The notes: generated by a model from the sequence alone, not told the origin. DNA of 59,078 nt from Bacillota bacterium (GCA_014360195.1 JACIXY010000019.1:1-59078), one strand, 5' to 3'; numbered from the stretch's first letter, positions 8,428 through 17,598 are shown. Made by a program: numbers and translations.

Positions 8428-9885
8428 ATGGACCAGCTTGAGCAGGAAGTTGATCTTGTTGAATACCTGAGGGTGTTCGCCCGCAGGAAGTGGCTTATCG
8501 TTATGGTCGTCGTTACCAGCGCCTTGACCGCGTACATAGTAAGTTCCGGGATGACCAAGATCTACCAGGCCACGTCAACCATAATGGTCAAGACGGACAG
8601 CGCGATGGGCACGATGCCGTTCGTCGAAGAAATGATGAACGTTTCCAGGAACGACATTAGAAACTATATGGAGTTCCTGAAGAGCCGCACCATCGTTGAG
8701 TCGGCCCTTGCCCGGCTGGGCTGGTATGACCACCCGCCCTCTGAGCAGGTGGATCTCTGGCAGAGGAGCCTCTCGGTCCAGCAGATTCAGGGAACAGACG
8801 TGGCAAGGCTCTCTGTGGAATCGGACAGCCCTGAGAGAGCTGCCGCCTTTCTGAATACCCTTGTCGAGGTCTTCAAAGAACACAGCCAGAGGATGAACCA
8901 AGAGTCCGCGCGCGCCGCGAGGGAATTCATAGCGCAGCAACTCTCGATCTCCGAGGGAGCGCTCCGGCGAGCCGAGGACGCCCTACTTCGGTACAAGAAG
9001 TCCAGCCACGTTGTGGAACCGTCGGCCGAAACGAAGGCCCAGATAGAGAAGATCGCTGAGATCGAGAAAGATCTCGCCGCGGCGGAGGTCGAGCTCGGCG
9101 CGGCAAGAGCGGAGAGGCAGGAAATCGAGCGCAGCCTCCGGGCGGCGGATCCGACGCTTGTCACATCCACTACACTTGTGAACAATCCGCTGGTACAGCA
9201 GTACAGAATTCGCCTGTCGGACCTTGAGACCGAGCTTGCAGGGGCGCGGGAGCGGTATACCGACAATCACCCGACTGTCATCAGCCTGAAGGCGCAAATA
9301 GCCGAGGTGAAGGCGAAGCTCAGCCAGGAAGTGGACAATGTGATCGGGTCGCAGACGAGATCTCTGAACCCGATCCATCAGGAGTTGCACACGAGGCTTG
9401 TTGAGAACGAATCCCGCATCGTGGGACTGGAAGCAAAGCAGGCGTCGCTCCGCCAGATGTTGCTTGACGCTCAGGCAAAGCTGGCCACCCTTCCTGAGAA
9501 GGAAATGGACGTTGCGCGCCTTATGAGAGAGCAACGCGTGGACGAGGAGATTTACGTAATGCTCCGCACCAAGTACGAGGAGATGAGGATCACTGAAGCC
9601 ATGAAGGTTTCAGATGTTTACGTAATAGACAGGGCGACCGTGCCAGAGGTGCCGGTCAAACCAAGGAAGCTCCTGAACACCGCCATCGCGGCGTTCCTCG
9701 GGCTTTTCGTTGCAGTTGGCATCGCGTTCGTCATGGAGTATATAGACACCTCGTTTAAGACCCAAGAGGAGGTCGAGCGACTTCTAGACCTTCCTGTGCT
9801 CGGTGTTGTGCCTGATATCCGGAGGTTCCGCCGTAAGCGTTCCAAGCGCAAGCACTCCGAACACGGTGAGTCTGCAGCGTTCTAG
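8428..9885 (+). CDS. Polysaccharide co-polymerase / chain-length regulator (Wzz/GumC type)
   Basis: A 485-residue protein with the Wzz topology. There is a short cytoplasmic start (VDLVEYLRVFARRKW), a first membrane segment at about 27-46, and a long periplasmic part with coiled-coil heptads (about 160-390, containing a GNVR-like REQRVDEEIYVML region). The second membrane segment (about 415-435) is preceded by PxxPxKPRK, and the tail is basic and cytoplasmic. This family controls polymer length and works with a tyrosine kinase. The kinase is a separate protein two genes on, as in many Firmicutes. ATG 8428 follows GGAGAG with about 12 bases spacing. Confidence 0.88.
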   Translation: MDQLEQEVDLVEYLRVFARRKWLIVMVVVTSALTAYIVSSGMTKIYQATSTIMVKTDSAMGTMPFVEEMMNVSRNDIRNYMEFLKSRTIVESALARLGWYDHPPSEQVDLWQRSLSVQQIQGTDVARLSVESDSPERAAAFLNTLVEVFKEHSQRMNQESARAAREFIAQQLSISEGALRRAEDALLRYKKSSHVVEPSAETKAQIEKIAEIEKDLAAAEVELGAARAERQEIERSLRAADPTLVTSTTLVNNPLVQQYRIRLSDLETELAGARERYTDNHPTVISLKAQIAEVKAKLSQEVDNVIGSQTRSLNPIHQELHTRLVENESRIVGLEAKQASLRQMLLDAQAKLATLPEKEMDVARLMREQRVDEEIYVMLRTKYEEMRITEAMKVSDVYVIDRATVPEVPVKPRKLLNTAIAAFLGLFVAVGIAFVMEYIDTSFKTQEEVERLLDLPVLGVVPDIRRFRRKRSKRKHSEHGESAAF

Positions 9886-10039
9886 CGCAGGGTCGCCTCC
9901 GGATACACGCCCGGCTTTTGAATGTTCGCTGGCCCATGCCGACCTGCCGATTCGCAGGCTCTTGGGTTGAGAAGCCAGGCTTTGCCGAACGTCCTGTCTC
10001 TGCGGCCAGCGGCCAGTATGAGAGGGGGGCTTCCCTAAA

Positions 10040-10798
10040 TTGCCACAGTCAAGGAACCACCATAGAAACCTTATCGCGTACCATGATCCTAGGTCTCCGG
10101 TGTCAGAAGCTTTTCGGACTCTTCGGACGAACCTCGAATTCGTGTCGCCGGATAGGCCGGTGCAGTCGATTCTGATAACGAGCCCTGGGCCATCAGAAGG
10201 TAAAAGCACGGTCGCGGCCAACCTTGCGATCTCCCTGGCTCAGGCAGGGAAGCAAGTGATCCTCGTTGACGCGGACATGCGTAAGCCCGTGCAGCATGAT
10301 CTCTTCTCTCTCCCAAATACAACGGGCCTCACGACCGCCCTTGTGAGGGGAGTTGTGCCCGAGATCTACCAGGACACCTTCGTTCCCGGTTTGCGGGTCA
10401 TCACAAGCGGCCCGATCCCCCCTAACCCAGCGGAGCTCCTGGGGTCGAGCATGATGAGCGCGCTCATCGGGGCGCTCGCCTCGGAGGCAGATTTCGTGAT
10501 ATATGACACGCCCCCTGTAATGGCTGTCACCGATGCCATACTTGTCGCGCCCAGGCTTGACGGCGCACTCCTGACGATCGCCCTTGGAGTGACATCCAGG
10601 GACGCAGCCAAAAGGGCGAAACAGCTGCTTTCCGGTTCGCGCTCAAGGCTTCTCGGGGTCGTGCTGAACCAGGTGAAGCCTGGGCGCGGATACGGCTATT
10701 ACTACTATTACTACTATTACGGAGGCGACTCCGGTCCTGAACTCTCCGATGAAGAGGTCGCCGCCGCTGTCAACAGCAAAGCGCCCAGCGGCAGGTGA
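10040..10798 (+). CDS. BY-type tyrosine kinase (CpsD/CapB-like)
   Basis: A 252-residue cytoplasmic ATPase of the bacterial tyrosine kinase family. Walker A SPGPSEGKST lies at 48-57, Walker A' VILVDADMR at 73-81 and Walker B VIYDTPP in the middle. The C-terminal tail has a run of eight tyrosines after GYG (about 220-232), the autophosphorylation cluster that controls capsule assembly. The Tyr run is encoded by alternating TAT/TAC codons, a short microsatellite that could vary in length. The start is TTG 10040 behind AGAGGGGGG (10021-10029). It should be activated by the membrane co-polymerase at 8428 and reversed by the phosphatase at 10806. Confidence 0.92.
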   Translation: MPQSRNHHRNLIAYHDPRSPVSEAFRTLRTNLEFVSPDRPVQSILITSPGPSEGKSTVAANLAISLAQAGKQVILVDADMRKPVQHDLFSLPNTTGLTTALVRGVVPEIYQDTFVPGLRVITSGPIPPNPAELLGSSMMSALIGALASEADFVIYDTPPVMAVTDAILVAPRLDGALLTIALGVTSRDAAKRAKQLLSGSRSRLLGVVLNQVKPGRGYGYYYYYYYYGGDSGPELSDEEVAAAVNSKAPSGR

Positions 10799-10805
10799 GG
10801 ACAGA

Positions 10806-11621
10806 TTGAAGCTCGAAGCTGTCCTTGAAGGTGCTATCGACGTTCATGCGCACATCCTCCCTGGGATGGACGACGGCGCCCAGACCCGCGAGGACGCCGT
10901 CGCGATGGCGAGAGTCGCGGAGAAGCACGGCACCGCGATCGTGGTCGCAACGCCCCACGTAGATCTCGCAAGCAGGAACCGGAGCCAGGTAGCTGAAATC
11001 ATCCGTGGCAGTGCCCGCACCCTTGCGGCTGAGCTAGTATCGTCAGGCCTGTCAATCAGGGTGTTGCCAGGGATGGAGATCGCAATAGACCCTCATCTCC
11101 TGAGCCTCCTGAGTAACGGCGAGGCGCTGACTATCGGGGACAACGGGAAGTACGTCCTCGTTGAGCTGCCGTTCCAGCACGTCCCCGGGTACGCGGAGAA
11201 AGTGGTGTTTGATCTCTCAAGCGCGGGCTATGTCCCGGTGATCGCCCACCCCGAGCGATGCAACGAAATCGCGAATGACCCCAACCGCATGTACCGATTG
11301 GTCAGAGCAGGCGCGATAGGCCAGTTGAACGCCGGGAGCCTCACCGGCGTATTCGGAAAGTCTACGCGGCGCGTCGCGGACATCCTTCTCAGGCACGGGC
11401 TTGCACATGTTATAGCAAGCGACGGACATTCCCCTACCGCCCGGTCCTGCAGGCTTGACCAGGCGTTTGCAATAGCGTCAAGGACACTGGGACGCAAGGC
11501 CGCTCTCCGTGCGGTCAGGGACATCCCATATGCGATGGTTCGCGGAGATGGCGTCAGGCTAGAGGACCCCGAAAGGTATACCCCCAGGCGGTGGTTCCTG
11601 TTCGGCAGAATGGGTGTTTAG
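10806..11621 (+). CDS. PHP-type protein-tyrosine phosphatase (CpsB/YwqE-like)
   Basis: A 271-residue metal-dependent phosphatase of the PHP fold. Metal-binding motifs seen are DVHAHILPGMDDG near the start, VATPHVD, GMEIAIDP, IAHPERC and ASDGHSP. This is the CpsB/CapC/YwqE family that dephosphorylates the BY-kinase tail. TTG 10806 was chosen because GGTGAGG (10794-10800) precedes it by 5 bases and it gives the usual family length. An ATG at 10749 inside the kinase gene would add 19 unconserved residues. It lies immediately after the kinase stop (10798), so the two form a kinase-phosphatase switch. Confidence 0.9.
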   Translation: MKLEAVLEGAIDVHAHILPGMDDGAQTREDAVAMARVAEKHGTAIVVATPHVDLASRNRSQVAEIIRGSARTLAAELVSSGLSIRVLPGMEIAIDPHLLSLLSNGEALTIGDNGKYVLVELPFQHVPGYAEKVVFDLSSAGYVPVIAHPERCNEIANDPNRMYRLVRAGAIGQLNAGSLTGVFGKSTRRVADILLRHGLAHVIASDGHSPTARSCRLDQAFAIASRTLGRKAALRAVRDIPYAMVRGDGVRLEDPERYTPRRWFLFGRMGV

Positions 11622-11646
11622 CCCAAGATAGGAAGGGCAGCTTGAC

Positions 11647-12960
11647 ATGGGCGCAAAGTCTAGGCGAAGCACCAACGGAATGCCACAGAACGCAGAATGC
11701 TGTAGACCGCGTGTTTGGCTCCGCGCGGCACGTCGCCTCGCGACAGTGGTCGGACTCTGCGTGTCTGCAGTCTACATTGCGGCGGCAGGCTCGCTGGGCG
11801 CAACGGTAGAAGCCGCCGATTCTCTCCCCTTCTTTCAGAATGCCTCAATAGGAGCTAGAGTGGCGTGGAACTCCGCCACAAGCGAACTTCACCTCTCCCT
11901 TGACACGGCAAGCATCACCGCTATCGGCGCGCTGGACGGATGGCTACCTAATAGCAGCATCACAGTGGGACGGCAGGCACCCAAGTGGGGGCCTGGTCTT
12001 TCAGGATCCCTCCTTCTCTCCGGCTCGGCCTCCTTGGACGGGATAGCCCTTTCGGCTGGGATCGGGTCCTTCCGGTACGTGCAGCTCGCGGCGGCACGCG
12101 ACGTGGCGCGCGGCAGGTGGCTGCTGGCCCACCGTATCGAGGGACAGGTTGCCCCCGGCGTAGAGGTGGGAATATCTGAAGCTGTCGCCGTTTCCGGGGG
12201 CTTCCGCCTTCAGCCGTACTACCTCGTCCCCGGGTGCCCGTACTTCCTTGCTCAGCATCTGAATATGCAGGACACAAGATCTCAGGATTGGTGGTCGAAC
12301 GTCCTCGCGGCGGTTGATGCCAGCGTTGCCGTGACGCCAGGCATCAGGCTGTATGGCGAGTTCATGGTCGACGACTTTCCGTGGGCATCAAGCGCGCGAG
12401 GACGGGTCCCGTACATGGTTGGCGGGCTCGCAGGCATCCAGGTTGATGTGCCGTCTGGCCTCGGCCTCGAACCATACCGCGCAGCCATCGAATACGTGAG
12501 GATCAACAATTACGTGTACTCCCACAAGAACCCGGAGAACACGTACGTGGTTGCCGACGGCAGGCTGATCGGGCATCCGCTGGGCCCCGACGCGGACGCT
12601 ATCTATCTCTTTGTCAGTCGTCCGGTACGGCTGGATGCGGCCGGGCCCTGTCGAAACATTGAAGTAACCAGCAGGCTCGGGTATGAGCGGCACGGCGAGG
12701 GAACGCTCGGACATGGATGGAATCCCTCGGAAGGCGTGGCCCACGAGTTCCTCTCCGGGACGGTCGAGACCCGTACGAGCCTTGGCATCCGGGTCAGGGC
12801 CTACGTCGGTCCGACCCTCCGCGTTCTCCCTGGGTCTCCTTGCGGCATGCTCGAGCTTGCCACCATCATCGAAAGCATCGACAATGCGGGCCACGTGGCT
12901 TCAGCGCGGGCACTCGAAGCTCGCGTGCGTCTGTCGCTTCAGCTGACCTGGTCGCAATGA
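11647..12960 (+). CDS. Wzi-like outer-membrane capsule assembly protein (predicted beta-barrel)
   Basis: A 437-residue protein with an N-terminal basic and hydrophobic export signal (about 25-57). Several segments recall the Wzi capsule-assembly family: GRQAPKWGPGLSGSLLLSG (about 107-125), a WLLAHRIE strand, VGISEAVAVSG, then YYLVPGCPYFLAQHLN and LYGEFMVDDFPW. In Wzi the corresponding regions form an 18-strand outer-membrane barrel that holds capsule polymer at the surface. The match is by eye, so the family call is moderate. If right, it implies an outer membrane in this organism. It follows the phosphatase by 25 bases and is probably co-transcribed. Confidence 0.62.
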   Translation: MGAKSRRSTNGMPQNAECCRPRVWLRAARRLATVVGLCVSAVYIAAAGSLGATVEAADSLPFFQNASIGARVAWNSATSELHLSLDTASITAIGALDGWLPNSSITVGRQAPKWGPGLSGSLLLSGSASLDGIALSAGIGSFRYVQLAAARDVARGRWLLAHRIEGQVAPGVEVGISEAVAVSGGFRLQPYYLVPGCPYFLAQHLNMQDTRSQDWWSNVLAAVDASVAVTPGIRLYGEFMVDDFPWASSARGRVPYMVGGLAGIQVDVPSGLGLEPYRAAIEYVRINNYVYSHKNPENTYVVADGRLIGHPLGPDADAIYLFVSRPVRLDAAGPCRNIEVTSRLGYERHGEGTLGHGWNPSEGVAHEFLSGTVETRTSLGIRVRAYVGPTLRVLPGSPCGMLELATIIESIDNAGHVASARALEARVRLSLQLTWSQ

Positions 12961-13154
12961 GAAGGTCTTTGGCCCGACTGCGATCATCCGTCCACTTTCC
13001 CAACTGAATTCCGTTGAGGCACTCGTCGTCAGGGAGACATCCCCGGAGTGCACACCGACGGCTCTGAACGAGCCTGGAGGGAATGCCAGCCAGCAAATCA
13101 GCTCGGGTTGGGGACGGCCAACCTGGTCGAAATCGCTGAAGGGAGGATGGGAAC

Positions 13155-14270
13155 GTGTTTGCGCACGCGAGCTCCAGGGGAAAGATGATGAGGCGGTTCG
13201 TGACACTGACAATGATCCTCGCGGTGTGGTCGTTCCCCTGTGCGGCGCAGACCACACCCGGCCCGGGGGAGGTCCTATCGGGGGCCCTTACGGGCGTATG
13301 GTACCTGCCGCTTGCCGCCCCAGACCTGGTCAATGGCCAGCTGGCAGATTGGCCAGGTTCCGTTTCCACGGCCCGAACGGGCGCGCTCGTCTTCTCGTAT
13401 GCGGCATGGGCGCCGGAAGGAACGAAAGGGGTCCTATGGTCGCGCGCCCTTGAGCTCATACGTGGGACGAGCGGCGGTGATTACGATTTCCTGGCCGGCA
13501 TTAGCCGCGTCTGGGGGGTCGCGGACCTGGCCATTCCCGGCACAGGCGCAACAAGGCTCGGGCTCAGTCGGGCCGAGCTGGGTCTCGCGCGAGGATGGTC
13601 CGCAGGCGGCGTGCAGGCCGGCGAGATTCGCACCATCAACTCGTGGGTTGCAGTGGTCGGAGTGCCAGTTGGAAATCTCTCCGTCGGTGCGAGGATTCAC
13701 TTCCTCGACGGGTCGCTCGAGGACTACTTCAGCGAGGCCGGTGAAAGCACGAGGCTCCACGCTTGCGGCCGCGGCTACGCTCTGGACCTCGCGATGAGAG
13801 CGCCCATCACCACGAGTCTCGTCGGGGAAATGGCAGCGGAGGCCACCCTGGTGAATCTGCTCGGCGGCATGGCGTGGAAAGGGTCGTTTACCCTGGGCGG
13901 AACCACTCGACCATGGAGTCGGTATGAGAGGGCCCCGACCGGCGTTGCGCTGTCATTCGAGATGAAACCGGCGCTGAAAAGGCTTCGTTCTCTCAGGATG
14001 ACACTGGAGTCCTCGGGCGACAGAAGCCCATGGGAGGTCGCCGACGCTCCGTGCGCGTCGCCGTGGCGCGTGCGCTTGGGCGCTCAGCTGGAGCTCGCAC
14101 CTATGCTCGCCGGGACGGGATCCATCTCTCTCCATCCTGGCCGAGGTCCCAGTGCCGCAGCAGGAGCCCATCTCCGGTTGGGCCAGATATCAACGGACAT
14201 CGCGCTCGCGTTCGATAACAGGCTGAGCGTGGCAAGCAGGGTCATGGTCACAGGGCGCGTCACATTCTAA
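13155..14270 (+). CDS. Secreted protein, predicted outer-membrane beta-barrel, function unknown
   Basis: A 371-residue protein starting at GTG 13155, 8 bases after GGGAGG (13141-13146). The signal peptide (about 11-32) ends near CAAQ. The mature part has many short alternating amphipathic segments rich in Gly and small residues (SVGARIHFLDG, AGAHLRLGQISTDIALAF). The last strand ends in Phe (VMVTGRVTF), which is the usual C-terminal signature of outer-membrane barrels. No family was recognised. Its place between a Wzi-like protein and a second chain-length regulator suggests a role in polymer export or surface attachment, which is inference. Confidence 0.5.
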   Translation: MFAHASSRGKMMRRFVTLTMILAVWSFPCAAQTTPGPGEVLSGALTGVWYLPLAAPDLVNGQLADWPGSVSTARTGALVFSYAAWAPEGTKGVLWSRALELIRGTSGGDYDFLAGISRVWGVADLAIPGTGATRLGLSRAELGLARGWSAGGVQAGEIRTINSWVAVVGVPVGNLSVGARIHFLDGSLEDYFSEAGESTRLHACGRGYALDLAMRAPITTSLVGEMAAEATLVNLLGGMAWKGSFTLGGTTRPWSRYERAPTGVALSFEMKPALKRLRSLRMTLESSGDRSPWEVADAPCASPWRVRLGAQLELAPMLAGTGSISLHPGRGPSAAAGAHLRLGQISTDIALAFDNRLSVASRVMVTGRVTF

Positions 14271-14381
14271 ATGCGAGTCCAGGGAACCATTGCCTCCTCC
14301 TGTTCTGTTCCACGGATTATGCAGCTGGAGAGGAAGGAATTCGTGCCTGGAGCACGAATGTCCTGTTAGGTGGACACCGCC

Positions 14382-15746
14382 ATGGCATTCCGATTGCATA
14401 ATCCGGCAGAAAAAGAGGGGGGAAGCTGCGGTGCTCTCGTCAGGGAGCAATGCTCGCAATGCGGCGCAGCAATGGAGCAAGATAGCGGATACACAGACGA
14501 GATAGACCTCAGGCAATACATCGAAGTTCTCTGGCACGGCAAGTGGATCATTCTCACGGTGACTCTCTGTGCGATGCTCTCGGCCGGGCTCGTCAGCTTC
14601 CTCTTGCTCGACCCGGTGTACGAGTCCAGCACGGTCCTCACGGTGAGCCTTCCTGAGGAAGTTCGGGCGAGTCTCGGAGACCCTGTTATTGCCGGCATAA
14701 TTGGAGGTACCCCGCAGGCGCACATCAGGCTCCTGCAGGACCCCGTCATCCTTGAGCGCGCTGCTGGCTCGCTCAATATTCCTCTGACCGCAGCGCCCCT
14801 GGCTGATAAGGTCACGGCCAAGGCAGTGGGCGATGTTGCCAAAGGCGACAGGCTTGTGGAGATAACCGTCAAAGACCCTGTTCCCGAGGACGCGCAGGCC
14901 CTCGCGAAAGCGATTGTCGAGGCGTACAGGGATTACCTGTCTGAACTGGTGTCTACTCGACTTTCTTCCCGGAGGCAGATGATCGCTGCAGAGCTGGCCA
15001 GCCAGGAAGCAGCCACATCAAAGACGATCGAGAAGCTCAAGCAGCTCGTAGAGGAGTCAGGCGGGACGGACCTGCTCACACAGGAGATCAATGCCAGGAC
15101 CGCAGCGCTGGCCAACTATCGGTGGGAGTTTGCCCAGCTTACCAGCGAGGCGCGTGCTGCGTCGGAGTCCCTAAAGGTTCTCGAGCAACAGCTCGCTGCC
15201 ATTCCACAGACGGTTCCACTGGAGTGGTCCTCGAGAACCCGACCAGATACGACGCAATCGCCCGAAACACAGGTGTTCACGACAGCTCAGATTAACCCTG
15301 CTTACACGTCCTTGCTGGAAGAAGTCTCGCGTAAACGCGCAGACCTTGCCGACCTCCGGGCGCGTCTAGAGGCGGCCCGCGACGCGATTCCGGTGCTCGA
15401 AGCCGAAATCTCAGAGCTCAGGGCGAGGTTCGTAAGGCAGGCGGCCATTGAAGAAAGGCTGAAGGATGAGCTCAACACTGCGAAATCTCGTATGGTGGAC
15501 CTCGCAAGCGAGTTACAGAACCTTGAAGGACGAGATGCACGGGCCATAGTCCGGTCCGCCATTGGTGTGGTCGCCCCTGCGACGCTGCCCGCGGAGCCGT
15601 CGGGGCCGAGGAAGCTGCTCAACATAGCCATAGCGGGCGTGCTGGGTGTAATGGTGAGCGTTTTCGTGGTATTCATCATGCACTACTGGCGCAGCACTCA
15701 GCCGATGCCGGCACCGCAGCAGCCGGTGGCAGGGCGCCAAACGTGA
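14382..15746 (+). CDS. Second polysaccharide co-polymerase (Wzz-type)
   Basis: A Wzz-domain protein of about 454 residues, with IDLRQYIEVLWHGKWIILTV leading into the first membrane segment (about 43-65). A periplasmic coiled-coil section follows (about 190-390), then PAEPSGPRKLLNIAIAGVLG and a second membrane segment (about 405-425). It differs strongly from the co-polymerase at 8428, so the two are not a recent duplication. The start is uncertain: ATG 14382 gives a 30-residue leader with three Cys (CGALVREQCSQCG), while ATG 14472 would begin just before the Wzz domain but lacks a ribosome site. Two regulators may serve two polymers, or initiation and export of one. Confidence 0.82.
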   Translation: MAFRLHNPAEKEGGSCGALVREQCSQCGAAMEQDSGYTDEIDLRQYIEVLWHGKWIILTVTLCAMLSAGLVSFLLLDPVYESSTVLTVSLPEEVRASLGDPVIAGIIGGTPQAHIRLLQDPVILERAAGSLNIPLTAAPLADKVTAKAVGDVAKGDRLVEITVKDPVPEDAQALAKAIVEAYRDYLSELVSTRLSSRRQMIAAELASQEAATSKTIEKLKQLVEESGGTDLLTQEINARTAALANYRWEFAQLTSEARAASESLKVLEQQLAAIPQTVPLEWSSRTRPDTTQSPETQVFTTAQINPAYTSLLEEVSRKRADLADLRARLEAARDAIPVLEAEISELRARFVRQAAIEERLKDELNTAKSRMVDLASELQNLEGRDARAIVRSAIGVVAPATLPAEPSGPRKLLNIAIAGVLGVMVSVFVVFIMHYWRSTQPMPAPQQPVAGRQT

Positions 15747-15948
15747 CTTCAGAGATCTCTGCCGTTCTTTCAAGAGTTGCCGGCGCTCGCCCCGGGAACA
15801 GCGCTGTCGCGGCGCGCCCCAGGCCTCTGCGTTGTGCTGGCAACTCCGGGCACTACCCGGCTAACCAAAAGGGGCAGAGATTCCTGGCGTTTCGCGTGGG
15901 TGGGCTGGCACCCGGTGTTCTGGGGCACGCGGCGCGGCGCGGGAGCGC

Positions 15949-16434
15949 TCATCGGGTCAGAATAACCCAAAAGAACCAGACGATCATCCCGATCTCCACC
16001 GCGAACTTGAGCACGGTGCCGCCGACAATGCCGATAAGCGTGCCGAAAGCCGCCCTGAAGGCAGCTTCGGCGCGCTTGCCTTTCACAAGCTCGCCGATGA
16101 GCGCTCCCGCGAACGGGCCGATGACGAAGCCCAGTGGGCCGAGGATGAACGGCCCGATTAGAAGCCCGGCGATACTGCCGTAGATGGCAGCAGAGGATCC
16201 GCCATACCGCTTCGTCCCATACGCGGTGGCAGCGTAATCGATGAGCAGGGTCACCGCGACCGCGACGCCCTGCCACACGTAGAACCCCACCGTCAGCTTG
16301 CCGAAGCCGGTGAATAGACCGTAGACGAGCATCCCCAGCCAGATGAGGGGAGCCCCGGGAAGGACCGGCAACACGGTCCCCGCAAGGCCGAGGGTGAATA
16401 GCAGAATAGCGAGGATCATCCCGATTGCGGCCAC
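15949..16434 (-). CDS. DUF456 family small membrane protein
   Basis: A 161-residue very hydrophobic protein with Gly-rich helices (LAGTVLPVLPGAPLIWLGML, YAATAYGTKRYGGSSAAIYG, IGPFAGALIGELVKGK). This matches DUF456 in length and in the LPGxPLIW and G(T/A)KRxGGS motifs. The start is GTG 16434 with a GGAG about 10 bases upstream. The family has no established function; members are inner-membrane proteins with glycine-zipper-like segments. It is convergent with the second co-polymerase gene across a 202-base gap. Confidence 0.82.
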   Translation of the reverse strand: MAAIGMILAILLFTLGLAGTVLPVLPGAPLIWLGMLVYGLFTGFGKLTVGFYVWQGVAVAVTLLIDYAATAYGTKRYGGSSAAIYGSIAGLLIGPFILGPLGFVIGPFAGALIGELVKGKRAEAAFRAAFGTLIGIVGGTVLKFAVEIGMIVWFFWVILTR

Positions 16435-16502
16435 ACGTAACCACTCCGGTACCGTATTATGCCCGACTCAAGAACCCAGATCGCCGTCAGAAACCCGCAG
16501 GG

Positions 16503-17369
16503 CTACGCGGCGCCGTGCCGCGCAAGCCAGTCGGCGACGTCGGCCAGCACCTCTTCGTGGTTGACGTCGTTGAAGAGTTCGTGGAAGCTGTCAGGGTAGA
16601 TCCGCATTTCCCGGTCACGGCAGGTCATGGCCGAATAGAAGCGCCTGACCGCGTACGGAGACACTATGGCGTCCTTGCCCCCCTGAAGAATGAGGCACGG
16701 CAGTCGCACGAATGGTGCCGCGGCCATGGTCCTGGCCATCTGCTTCGCGAGCTCCTGATAGAAACGGAGCGTGATGCGCGGGTATCTCAGCGGGTCGCTG
16801 ACGTAGGCCGCAACTACGGCGGGGTCCCGCGATATAGCTTCGGCAGGGATGCCCGCGTCCACCGTCATCTTCGGAAACAGGCGCGCAGCCGCTCGGCCAA
16901 GCGCCTCTTTGAGTTTCGGCACCTTCATGGACAGAGCCAGGCACGGCCCCGACACTATGATGCCGTCGACCGGGCACGAGCCGGGGGCTCCGTATTTTAC
17001 CGCGTACGACAGCGCCGTAAGGCCTCCGATGCTGTGGCCCAGCAAAAACAGCCGCGCTTCGCCGGGCGTCCTCTGGCGGACAAAATCGCAGAACAAAGCA
17101 AGGTCATCCACGAGCTGCTCATAGCGGTCCACGTGCCCGCGCCTGCCCTCGGACCTTCCATGGCCCCGGTTGTCAAGCCCCCAGACTGCATAACCCCGGG
17201 GCACGAAGTAGTCCACCACGTTCTGGTAGCGCCCCGAGTGCTCCGCGCCCCCGTGGGTGATTACCATCGCCGCCCGGGTCTTGCGCCCCTCAGGCAGCCA
17301 GCACTGGTAAAAGAGCCTCACGCCGCCGGTCCCATCCACGAATCCCGTCGCGCTCGCCTCCACGAACAT
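16503..17369 (-). CDS. Alpha/beta hydrolase, monoacylglycerol-lipase-like (S33 / Hydrolase_4)
   Basis: A 288-residue alpha/beta hydrolase. Motifs seen are THGGAEHSGRY (oxyanion region), LDNRGHGRSEG, GHSIGG with the nucleophile Ser, GGKDAIVSP with the catalytic Asp, and DSFHELFND with the catalytic His. This order and spacing match bacterial monoacylglycerol lipases and lysophospholipases. The start is placed at ATG 17369, just before FVEASATGF, because GGAAGG and GGGGGAGG lie upstream; the longer reading frame adds an unconserved leader. It should hydrolyse lipid or acyl esters in the cytoplasm. There is no clear operon partner. Confidence 0.85.
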   Translation of the reverse strand: MFVEASATGFVDGTGGVRLFYQCWLPEGRKTRAAMVITHGGAEHSGRYQNVVDYFVPRGYAVWGLDNRGHGRSEGRRGHVDRYEQLVDDLALFCDFVRQRTPGEARLFLLGHSIGGLTALSYAVKYGAPGSCPVDGIIVSGPCLALSMKVPKLKEALGRAAARLFPKMTVDAGIPAEAISRDPAVVAAYVSDPLRYPRITLRFYQELAKQMARTMAAAPFVRLPCLILQGGKDAIVSPYAVRRFYSAMTCRDREMRIYPDSFHELFNDVNHEEVLADVADWLARHGAA

Positions 17370-17598
17370 CCTCCCCCGCCTTCCGTGTGGCGCTATTGCC
17401 AGATCCCCATGGAATAGTTCGCCGGAGGTTCCCAGGTCCCTTCTCACAGAAGACCGGTAGCACCGCACAAGTTTCGAACGGCAAGCCGTCCCGCCGGGGA
17501 CATTCCGCACCGGCGAGCCGGTCCAGCGGGCGCACGAAGCGGGCGGCACGAGGGTTGGCCGGTTGCGCCGCTACTCAATCGGTTACTCAAGCCCCGTG

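Noticed and set aside
15747-15948. Another type A repeat between the second co-polymerase and DUF456 genes
   Set aside because: GTTGCCGGCG and GCTGGCAACTCC hint at the core, but the CTAAGT ends and other arms are absent.
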